64,000 bases of DNA. It comes from Silvibacterium bohemicum (GTDB taxonomy: Bacteria > Acidobacteriota > Terriglobia > Terriglobales > Acidobacteriaceae). Numbering within the stretch: the first letter of the stretch is position 1; each line of letters starts with the position of its first letter. Under the pieces are notes generated by a model that worked only from the letters and a program-made list of their open reading frames with translations, made no database searches and was not told where the DNA came from. This document shows positions 39,154-45,988 of the stretch, piece after piece. The stretch spans positions 656,231 to 720,230 of the forward strand of contig NZ_LBHJ01000012.1 of assembly GCF_001006305.1 (NCBI RefSeq), written 5' to 3'. A program made the position numbers and the translations under genes.

Positions 39154-39198
39154 GGGTGCCCCATCGTTCACAGCATTCTCGTGAAGGGTGGGAGACCA
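39154..39198. repeat. REP-like imperfect palindrome
   Basis: GGGTGCCCCATCGTTCAC and GTGAAGGGTGGG form an imperfect hairpin (10 of 12 arm bases match) in the gap between tyrA and the GH2 gene. The layout resembles dispersed repeats of acidobacterial genomes; copy number was not tested. Confidence 0.45.
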
Positions 39199-39286
39199 CA
39201 AAACTGCGCTCCCGCGGTACTCATCCTGAACGAAGGCTCACAGCGACGTCACTTACCCGACAGGGTACGAAAAGCGAAGAAGCCCG

Positions 39287-40183
39287 TTACTTCTTCCCCG
39301 CCCGCATCTGCTCCCGAAAGCGGTTGGCGCGGTCGAATTCGTCACGAAGCTCGGGAGTGCGCAGATTCTCGCGCAAATGCGTGAGCCGCTGCTCCAGCGC
39401 CAGCAGTGAAGCGGCGACGGCTTCAGTATTGGTATGGGCTACATCGCGCCACATGGAGTAGGGACTCGCGCCCAGGCGCGTCATCTCGCGCAAGGCGCGG
39501 CCGCCGATGGCCAGAATCTCATCTTTGTCGGGAAATTCGTCTTCGAGCAATGCGCTCAAAGCGGTCGAAAGATACTGCGGGAGATGGCTGACCCATGCGC
39601 ACAACACGTCGTGCCGCTCCGGTTCGAGATCGAGCACCCTGCATCCAAATTTAGCCGGCCACGCCCGCCACTCGTCGGCAATCGCGCGAGAGGCCTTGTG
39701 CATCGACCGCGACTCCGGCGTCTCGGTAAAGAGCCATGCCGCGCCGTCGAACAATGCGGCCTCGGCATTTGCCGCACCGCTCACCTCTTTGCCGGCCATT
39801 GGATGCCCGGCCAGAAAACCAGCCGTGTGGACCAGGTTATAGCTGTCCCGCGCGTGCTGGCAGAGCGCGTTCTTCACCGATCCCACGTCCGTGACCAGCT
39901 GTCCCGACTGCAGCACCGGAGCCAGCCTGTCCAGCCATTCCAGAATGGTGAAGACCGGTCCGCTGAGCAGGACTACCTGGCTGCTGCGAGCGGCAAGAAC
40001 GGCTCCGTCGATTGTCGATGGAGATGCGGAATCGATCGCGCCCAGGCGCTCCGCATCTGCCAACTCTGCGGGATTCGGATCCCAGCCTGTAATTTGTCCG
40101 GAGAAACCATGTGCGCGCAGCGCCAGCCCGGCCGAGGCTCCAATGAGCCCCGTTCCAAGGATGACGATGCGCTCGATGGGCAT
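39287..40183 (-). CDS. tyrA: Prephenate dehydrogenase
   Basis: Oxidatively decarboxylates prephenate to 4-hydroxyphenylpyruvate on the tyrosine route. The 298-residue protein begins with the NAD motif GTGLIGAS (10-17) and has GHPMAGKEVSG (126-136) with the expected catalytic His, followed by the helical dimer domain with WVSHLPQYLS. It has no fused chorismate mutase or ACT domain; a free chorismate mutase is two genes upstream. It starts 3 bases after aroF and is the last gene of the aromatic operon. Confidence 0.95.
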   Translation of the reverse strand: MPIERIVILGTGLIGASAGLALRAHGFSGQITGWDPNPAELADAERLGAIDSASPSTIDGAVLAARSSQVVLLSGPVFTILEWLDRLAPVLQSGQLVTDVGSVKNALCQHARDSYNLVHTAGFLAGHPMAGKEVSGAANAEAALFDGAAWLFTETPESRSMHKASRAIADEWRAWPAKFGCRVLDLEPERHDVLCAWVSHLPQYLSTALSALLEDEFPDKDEILAIGGRALREMTRLGASPYSMWRDVAHTNTEAVAASLLALEQRLTHLRENLRTPELRDEFDRANRFREQMRAGKK

Positions 40184-40186
40184 CGG

Positions 40187-41248
40187 TCAGCCGACGGAGA
40201 CCGTGGCTGGCTGTGATTGCGGAGTTGCCGTCGCTATCGTCCGGCCGACTGCGGGAGCAATGATGCGCAGCTCGTCCATCAGCTTCGAGAACTGCTGCGG
40301 AAAGAGCGATTGTGCGCCGTCGGAGACCGCCTTATCCGGATTGGGATGCACTTCGATGAGCAAGCCATCTGCGCCTGCGGCCACTGAGGCCCGCGCCATC
40401 GCCGGGACCATATCGCGCCGTCCAGTGCCGTGCGATGGATCGCCGAGAATCGGCAGATGCGAGAGATGCTTGATGACCGGGATAGCGGAAATATCCATGG
40501 TGTTGCGCGTGTACGTCTCGTAGGTGCGGATGCCGCGCTCGCAGAGCATTACATCGTAGTTGCCGCCGGAGAGAACGTACTCTGCGGAAAGCAGCAGCTC
40601 CTCGATCGTCGCCGCAATGCCGCGCTTGAGCAGCACCGGCTTGCGCACCAGGCCGACTTCGCGCAACAGGTTGAAGTTCTGCATGTTGCGCGCGCCCAGT
40701 TGGAAGCAGTCGACATAAGGCAGCATCACTTCGATCTGCGAAATCTCCATCACTTCACTGATGATCAGCAGGCCCGTCGTATCGCCCACCTCACGCAGCA
40801 GCTTCAGTCCGTCCAGCCCCATGCCTTGAAACGAATACGGCGAGCTGCGCGGCTTGAACGCGCCTCCGCGCAGAAACTTTGCGCCTGCGGCCTTTACCTG
40901 CGAAGCCGCGGTAAAAATCTGTTCACGGCTCTCCACTGAGCACGGCCCGGCCATGACCACAACCTCATCGCCGCCGACCTTTACGCCGTTCGGAAACGTG
41001 ACGACGGTTCCTTCGGGACGGAAGCTGCGTCCCGCTAATTTATAAGGTGAAGAGATGCGTACGACTTCCGCCACTCCGGCGAAGAGCTCGAAATCCTTAT
41101 GATCGAACTGCCCCGGCGTTCCCACGCCTGCCAGAATGGTCTGCACCGTACCCGTGGTGCGATGCACGTTGAATCCGATTTCGACCATCCGCGCTACAAC
41201 GCTCTGGATCTGCTCATCGGTGGCATTGGTTTGCATTGCAACTATCAT
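40187..41248 (-). CDS. aroF: DAHP synthase (3-deoxy-7-phosphoheptulonate synthase), FLD type
   Basis: Catalyses the first step of the shikimate pathway from phosphoenolpyruvate and erythrose 4-phosphate. The 353-residue protein has an N-terminal ferredoxin-like regulatory domain (about 1-70), as in the Thermotoga-type enzyme, which gives feedback control by Tyr or Phe. The barrel contains GPCSVES (101-107), [17 protein letters not shown] and [11 protein letters not shown]. It lies between chorismate mutase and tyrA in the operon. Confidence 0.95.
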   Translation of the reverse strand: MIVAMQTNATDEQIQSVVARMVEIGFNVHRTTGTVQTILAGVGTPGQFDHKDFELFAGVAEVVRISSPYKLAGRSFRPEGTVVTFPNGVKVGGDEVVVMAGPCSVESREQIFTAASQVKAAGAKFLRGGAFKPRSSPYSFQGMGLDGLKLLREVGDTTGLLIISEVMEISQIEVMLPYVDCFQLGARNMQNFNLLREVGLVRKPVLLKRGIAATIEELLLSAEYVLSGGNYDVMLCERGIRTYETYTRNTMDISAIPVIKHLSHLPILGDPSHGTGRRDMVPAMARASVAAGADGLLIEVHPNPDKAVSDGAQSLFPQQFSKLMDELRIIAPAVGRTIATATPQSQPATVSVG

Positions 41249-41284
41249 GGTTACAATTCCTGTCCTGCGCGGTCTCCGCGCCTG

Positions 41285-41587
41285 TTACTCCTTCACTCCG
41301 GTGGCGGGTGCGGCCTTTTGCGAGGCCAGCTCCTCCCGCTGGAGCGCGCGCATCACGTCGATGATGCGTTCGTAGATATGTACCAGCTCAATGTCCGGAA
41401 GCGGTCCCCGGTTGGCTGCGCGTACATTCTCGAAGATCACGCGCTCTCGATTCGGTTCGTAGACGGGCAGGGCGGTGGAACGCTTGAGCTTGCCGATGGC
41501 CTGGGCCGCGGACGCACGCTCACTTAACAAATCCACAATCTGCCGGTCGAGCACATCGATCTTTTTACGCCAGTCTTCGATATCCAT
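41285..41587 (-). CDS. Chorismate mutase, AroQ type
   Basis: Converts chorismate to prephenate. The ATG at 41587 is chosen because GAGGGGG lies 6-12 bases upstream; a longer frame starts at 41608. The 100-residue product is all-helical, with the AroQ pattern DWRKKIDVLDRQIVDLLSER near the start and VYEPNRERVIFENVR in the middle. It is a stand-alone mutase, 37 bases before aroF, and supplies tyrA. Confidence 0.92.
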   Translation of the reverse strand: MDIEDWRKKIDVLDRQIVDLLSERASAAQAIGKLKRSTALPVYEPNRERVIFENVRAANRGPLPDIELVHIYERIIDVMRALQREELASQKAAPATGVKE

Positions 41588-41654
41588 GCCATCCCCCTCA
41601 TGCAGCACCCATAACGGCGCTTGCGATCTCTCTGCTCTCTACGAACTCTAGGAA

Positions 41655-42449
41655 TTAACGGGCCTGCAGTACCGGCGTACGCAGACCCCGAATAAATCGC
41701 GCGATCGAGCTCGGAGCTTCTTCCGGAGTGGACTCTTCGATCAGCTGCACGATGGCGCTGCCGATCACTGCAGCGTCGGCAAATTCGCCCACTGCCGCAA
41801 AGTGCTCGGCGTTGGAGACGCCAAAGCCCACGGCAATCGGAAGCGGCGTATAACGGCGCAGCCGGTCCACGAGCTGCTTTGCATCGCTTGCCAGCGTGGT
41901 CCGTATGCCTGTAATTCCAAGCCGGGAGATAGCGTAGACGAACCCCTTCGACACTGCGCCAATCCGCTCCAGCCGGGCATCGGGGCTGGTGGGAGCGGCG
42001 AGGAAGATCGGCGCCAGGTGGTGGCGCTCCAGCAGAGCGAGATATTCGCCTGCCTCTTCCACGATCAGGTCCGTCACCAATACGCCGTCCACGCCCGCGG
42101 CTTCCGCCTCGGCGCAAAAACGCTCCAGGCCGAATCGCAGGACCGGATTGTAGTAGGAAAAGATGACCAGTCCGGCGTCGGGGCGCTCTTTGCGTAGCTC
42201 CGCAGCCAGCCCCAGCACATCGACCAGCCGGGTCGCAGGCTTGGAAGGCCCGTTCAGCAAAGCTCGTTCGCTGGCGCGTTGAATCACCGGACCATCGGCC
42301 AGGGGATCGCTGAAAGGAACGCCCAGCTCGATCACGTCGGCGCCGGCATCGATGGCGGCTAAGGCGATCTGGTGTGTGGTCTTTAGGTCGGGATCACCAG
42401 CAGTGAGGTAGGCCACCAAGCCCGGCTTGCCGGCAAATCGAATTGGCAT
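41655..42449 (-). CDS. trpA: Tryptophan synthase alpha subunit
   Basis: Cleaves indole-3-glycerol phosphate to indole in complex with TrpB. The 264-residue TIM barrel has catalytic Glu41 in ELGVPFSDPLADGP and Asp52, equivalent to E. coli Glu49 and Asp60. It starts 8 bases after trpB, whose 3' end contains the probable ribosome binding site. Confidence 0.97.
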   Translation of the reverse strand: MPIRFAGKPGLVAYLTAGDPDLKTTHQIALAAIDAGADVIELGVPFSDPLADGPVIQRASERALLNGPSKPATRLVDVLGLAAELRKERPDAGLVIFSYYNPVLRFGLERFCAEAEAAGVDGVLVTDLIVEEAGEYLALLERHHLAPIFLAAPTSPDARLERIGAVSKGFVYAISRLGITGIRTTLASDAKQLVDRLRRYTPLPIAVGFGVSNAEHFAAVGEFADAAVIGSAIVQLIEESTPEEAPSSIARFIRGLRTPVLQAR

Positions 42450-42457
42450 CGAACGAC

Positions 42458-43669
42458 TTATGCTCCCTTAAGATTCAGTTCGCGCGAAAGAATACCCATA
42501 TCCTTGTCGCCGCGGCCAGAAAGGTTGACTACCAGTATGTCATGCCGGGACAGCGTCGGAGCGAGGCGGAGGCATTCCGCCACCGCGTGCGCGCTCTCCA
42601 GTGCCGGCAAAATGCCTTCAGTCCGCGCCAGGCGAACCGTTGCGTCCAGTGCCGCCTGGTCGCTCGCCGATATATATTCTGCGCGCCCTGAATCGTGCAG
42701 TGCAGCATGCTCGGGTCCGACGGAGGCATAGTCCAGGCCGGCCGAAACCGAATGCGTCAGCGAAACCTGTCCGTTCTCATCCTGAAGGACGTAGGAATAC
42801 GTGCCTTGCAGAACGCCCGGCGTACCGCCGCTAAAGCGGGCAGCATGGTCGCCCAGGCCCGTGCCGCGGCCGCCGGCCTCGACTCCGATGAGGCGCACCG
42901 AGGCATCCGGAATAAACTCATAGAATGCGCCGATCGCGTTCGAGCCGCCGCCCACGCAGGCGATAATCGCGCTGGGCAACCGGCCTTCCTTTTCCAGAAT
43001 CTGCGCCCGCGCCTCCTGGCTGATCACGCGTTGGAAATCCCTCACCATGGCCGGATAGGGATGCGCGCCCAGAACGCTGCCGAGAAGGTAATGCGTGGTG
43101 CGGACATTCGTCACCCAGTCGCGCATGGCTTCGTTGATAGCATCCTTCAGCGTCTTCGATCCCGAGCTGACGCCGCGCACCTCTGCGCCCAGCAGCCGCA
43201 TGCGGTAGACGTTCAGCTCCTGCCGCCGCATGTCCTCTTCGCCCATGTAGACCACGCACTCCATGCCCAGCAGCGCGCAGACGGTCGCAGTGGCCACGCC
43301 GTGTTGGCCCGCGCCGGTCTCCGCGATAATGCGGCGCTTGCCCATGCGCTGCGCCAGCAGGCCCTGGCCAATGCAGTTGTTGATCTTGTGCGCGCCGGTG
43401 TGCAGCAGGTCTTCGCGCTTAAGATAAATCTTCGCCCCGCCCAGCGACTCGGTCAGGCGCGCTGCAAAGTAGAGCGGCGTTGGACGGCCCGCATAATCGC
43501 GCAGCAGCGAATCCAGCCGCGCATGAAACTCCGGATCGGCCTGTGCCTCGGCATAGGCATGGTCCAGCTCGTCGAGAGCGGCAACCAGCGTCTCAGGCAC
43601 ATAGCGTCCACCGTAGGCGCCGAAGCGTCCAGAAACGGTCTTTGCAGCAATCTCGGTAACGGTGCTCAC
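42458..43669 (-). CDS. trpB: Tryptophan synthase beta subunit
   Basis: Joins indole and serine to make tryptophan with pyridoxal phosphate. The 403-residue protein has the PLP lysine Lys95 in HTGAHKINN and the phosphate loop [10 protein letters not shown], and is the standard TrpB1 length. It is separated from trpF by a 146-bp gap with a strong hairpin, the largest gap in the operon, so it may also have its own promoter. Confidence 0.97.
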   Translation of the reverse strand: MSTVTEIAAKTVSGRFGAYGGRYVPETLVAALDELDHAYAEAQADPEFHARLDSLLRDYAGRPTPLYFAARLTESLGGAKIYLKREDLLHTGAHKINNCIGQGLLAQRMGKRRIIAETGAGQHGVATATVCALLGMECVVYMGEEDMRRQELNVYRMRLLGAEVRGVSSGSKTLKDAINEAMRDWVTNVRTTHYLLGSVLGAHPYPAMVRDFQRVISQEARAQILEKEGRLPSAIIACVGGGSNAIGAFYEFIPDASVRLIGVEAGGRGTGLGDHAARFSGGTPGVLQGTYSYVLQDENGQVSLTHSVSAGLDYASVGPEHAALHDSGRAEYISASDQAALDATVRLARTEGILPALESAHAVAECLRLAPTLSRHDILVVNLSGRGDKDMGILSRELNLKGA

Positions 43670-43775
43670 AGCGAAATCCTCGAGTCCCTAAATTCTCTAA
43701 ACCCTAAAATCAACTTCTTATTCCCAGCGAACGAAGTAAAGCTCTGGAATGCTTTTCCACCAAAGTCTCGGATGC

Positions 43776-43801
43776 CCCACGTCTCGAATTTGAGACGTGG
43801 G
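43776..43801. repeat. Palindromic hairpin in the trpF-trpB gap
   Basis: CCCACGTCTC and GAGACGTGGG form a perfect 10-bp stem with a 6-base loop. No T run follows on either strand, so it looks like a REP-type element or RNA-stabilising hairpin and not a terminator. The same gap carries CTAAACCC at 43697-43704, a motif also seen in the RNase R insertion. Confidence 0.6.
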
Positions 43802-43815
43802 TTCACTACAGGAAA

Positions 43816-44496
43816 CTAAACTTCAACCGGCGACTCCATCTTCGCCCGGTGCGCCGCAATTCGCGCGTTCTCTATGAAGGCTCTCACCTTCGCCGGATCT
43901 TTCTTTCCCGGAGATATCTCGACGCCGGTGGCCACATCCACGCCCCACGGACGCATCGTGGCAATCGCCTCGCCCACGTTCTCGGGATTCAACCCTCCGG
44001 CAACGATCAACCGCAGTCCCGATGCCGACTCCGCAACCCGCCGGCTCGCCGCCTTCCAGTCATAGCTCTGTCCCGTACCACCCAGCAGCGTCGCCGTGCG
44101 TGAATCGATTAGCACGCCATCGGTCGCGGAGTTCTCTTGCGCGGCGCGCAGCTGCGCCTCCAGCCCCTGTCGATAATGAATGACCTGCAAAATCCGCAGG
44201 TCATTACGAAAATGCGAACGTAGCCGTGCGGCTAACTCTGTATCGCCTGCCGAGTGCAGCTGCACGCCAGTGAGGCCGCCATACTCGATTGAGTGAACCA
44301 GCTCATCGAACCTCGCGTCGCCGAAGACTCCGACTTTCTCAAGCTTCTTCGGCAGTCGGGCGGTAATCGCCGCGACTTGATCTGCGGTTACACGCCGCGC
44401 ACTCTCGGCAAACACGAAACCGACGGCATCCGCTCCGGCATCCGCAGCCAGGAGGGCATCGTCCAGATTCGTGTTGGCGCAGATCTTCACCCACAT
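43816..44496 (-). CDS. trpF: Phosphoribosylanthranilate isomerase
   Basis: Isomerises phosphoribosylanthranilate in tryptophan synthesis. The 226-residue barrel has the catalytic Cys6 in MWVKICANTN (most homologues have KICG) and the acid Asp in GVLIDSRT. GGTGQSYDW and IVAGGLNPENV form the phosphate site. It starts 3 bases after trpC. Confidence 0.95.
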   Translation of the reverse strand: MWVKICANTNLDDALLAADAGADAVGFVFAESARRVTADQVAAITARLPKKLEKVGVFGDARFDELVHSIEYGGLTGVQLHSAGDTELAARLRSHFRNDLRILQVIHYRQGLEAQLRAAQENSATDGVLIDSRTATLLGGTGQSYDWKAASRRVAESASGLRLIVAGGLNPENVGEAIATMRPWGVDVATGVEISPGKKDPAKVRAFIENARIAAHRAKMESPVEV

Positions 44497-44499
44497 GCG

Positions 44500-45312
44500 T
44501 TACACCCGCTCCGCGACGGCTTCCAGCGCCTTTGCGCCTGCTACTAAATTCTTCAGAGCCTCGCCCGGATCGGCATGCCGCATCAGCGACTCCCCAATCA
44601 GGAAGGCATCGAAGCCGGCATTGCGCAACTGTGCCAGATGTTCGGAGGTATGGATTCCACTCTCCGCGACACGCACCACGCCCGCGGGCAGTCGATCGAC
44701 CAACGACAGGGATGTCTCCAGGCGGACTTCGAAGGTCTTGAGATCGCGATTGTTGATGCCGTAAGCATCGCAGCCCAGACCGGTCGCCCGATCCAGCTCT
44801 TCCGCCGTGTGAACCTCGCAGAGAACGTCGAGTTCATAGCAATGAGCGGCTTTGGTGAAGGAAACCAGCTCTTCGTCGCTGAGAGCCGCGACAATCAGCA
44901 GGATTGCATCCGCATTATGAGCGCGGGCTTCGACGATCTGGTACTCATCGACGATGAAATCTTTGCGCAGGCAGGGAAGGCCAGTTACATCGGAGGCAAC
45001 TTCGAGATTATGAAGGCTTCCTTGAAAGAAGGGCTCATCCGTTAGCACCGAGAGCGCTGCGGCTCCGCCGCTTTGCAGGGATTGCGCAAGTACGCGGGGA
45101 TCGAACTCCGGCCGGATCAGCCCTTTTGAGGGTGAAGCCTTCTTCAATTCCGCCAGGATGGCGGGCCCTGACTCCGACGCGACGCGAAGAGAACGCGCAA
45201 ACCCTCTGGGCGTGTGCTCTGCCGCTCGTCGATCCAATACATTCGCAGCTACGTGATGTTTGCGTTCGGCTACGGTAGCGCGAGTCTTATCGAGAATGCG
45301 ATCCAGATGCAC
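44500..45312 (-). CDS. trpC: Indole-3-glycerol phosphate synthase (GTG start)
   Basis: Makes indole-3-glycerol phosphate from CdRP. The 270-residue barrel has KKASPSKG (57-64), LRKDFIVDEYQ and AESGIHTSE, all typical. The start is GTG with AGGAG 5 bases upstream. It is the first gene of the operon trpC-trpF-trpB-trpA-aroQ-aroF-tyrA; the earlier steps (trpE, trpG, trpD) are not next to it. A palindromic operator candidate lies directly upstream. Confidence 0.96.
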   Translation of the reverse strand: MHLDRILDKTRATVAERKHHVAANVLDRRAAEHTPRGFARSLRVASESGPAILAELKKASPSKGLIRPEFDPRVLAQSLQSGGAAALSVLTDEPFFQGSLHNLEVASDVTGLPCLRKDFIVDEYQIVEARAHNADAILLIVAALSDEELVSFTKAAHCYELDVLCEVHTAEELDRATGLGCDAYGINNRDLKTFEVRLETSLSLVDRLPAGVVRVAESGIHTSEHLAQLRNAGFDAFLIGESLMRHADPGEALKNLVAGAKALEAVAERV

Positions 45313-45323
45313 AGCGACTCCTA

Positions 45324-45348
45324 AGTGACTATCGTAGTCACTAGTATA
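45324..45348 (-). promoter_or_regulatory. Promoter -10 box and palindromic operator of the trp operon
   Basis: On the minus strand TATACT (45348-45343) is a good -10 box. It is followed at once by the palindrome AGTGACTA-CGA-TAGTCACT (45342-45324), which would cover the transcription start, and then by the ribosome binding site and GTG of trpC. A repressor bound here would block initiation. No -35 box of good quality is seen, and the regulator is unknown. Confidence 0.55.
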
Positions 45349-45381
45349 GTCGCCGGTGCCCGGCCAAATGTCGGAAGGGTA

Positions 45382-45591
45382 CTAAGCCTGTGCTACCGGC
45401 TGAAAACCATCGCACCCGCTCAGCGCCGTGACCTTCAAATGCAGCGAAGAATGCTTCGGATGCCCGCAATCATCCAGGAAATCTTCTGGAGCGCGCATGG
45501 TGGAGTGGATCTGGGTCAACTTCTCGGAAGCCTTGTGATCCTCACCGAAATGGTTACAGAGTCCGCATTGTCCGTCGTGCAAAGCGATCAT
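45382..45591 (-). CDS. Small Cys-rich protein, putative metal-binding
   Basis: An unnamed 69-residue protein. The start at 45591 is fixed by an excellent ribosome binding site (AGGAGG, about 8 bases upstream). It has a CxxC pair near the N-terminus (DGQCGLCNHFGE), then DDCGHPKHSSLHLK, then SGCDGF; four Cys with nearby His could bind zinc or iron. Small proteins of this pattern occur in Acidobacteriota by recollection, without known function. It sits between the trp operon and a siderophore receptor and is divergent from the latter. Confidence 0.75.
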   Translation of the reverse strand: MIALHDGQCGLCNHFGEDHKASEKLTQIHSTMRAPEDFLDDCGHPKHSSLHLKVTALSGCDGFQPVAQA

Positions 45592-45988
45592 GGCAATTTC
45601 CTCCTGTTTGCTCAGACTCCGGAATAATAATCCCGGTTGCCAGGAAATCAAGCCTTCGTTGTCTGTGAGTCATAGATTCGAATAAAGTTTCCCGGCCCAT
45701 TTCGAGAATTCCCAAAAATTCCCAACCAAGATGAATTAAAGATGAACGTCTTGTAATGCGACCATTGCTGTCGTATATTGAGCGAGTACGAACTCCGACC
45801 AGCAAGGTCGCATATAGCTACAACGAGCCCTGCGCATGACTCTTGGCGGAGAAGCGCAGACGCCTCGTCCATTACAGCCGGATAGACCGCGGATCCTTCA
45901 CACCGGACCGCCTTCTTACCCTTCAACTTCCAGGCACCCGCCGGTCGTCCCCGGAACGCGTGAAGCCCTGGCCATTTTAGGAGCGAGT
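45592..45988. promoter_or_regulatory. Divergent control region before the siderophore receptor
   Basis: This 397-bp gap separates the Cys-rich gene from the receptor. It holds a good sigma70-type promoter for the receptor: TTGTAA at 45751-45756, a 17-base spacer, TATATT at 45774-45779. Just upstream are two direct repeats of AAGATGAA, 11 bases apart (45728-45735 and 45739-45746), and two of AATTCCCAA, 10 bases apart (45707 and 45717). Repeats spaced by one helical turn next to a -35 box resemble activator sites of OmpR/PhoB-type regulators. No Fur box is evident. The predicted leader is about 200 bases. Confidence 0.55.

Noticed and set aside
45313-45381. trp leader peptide, attenuator or T-box
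   Set aside because: No short Trp-rich frame, no terminator hairpin with T run and no T-box sequence precede trpC; only the palindrome is present.
45592-45988. Fur box before the siderophore receptor
   Set aside because: No stretch resembling the GATAATGATAATCATTATC consensus was found by eye.
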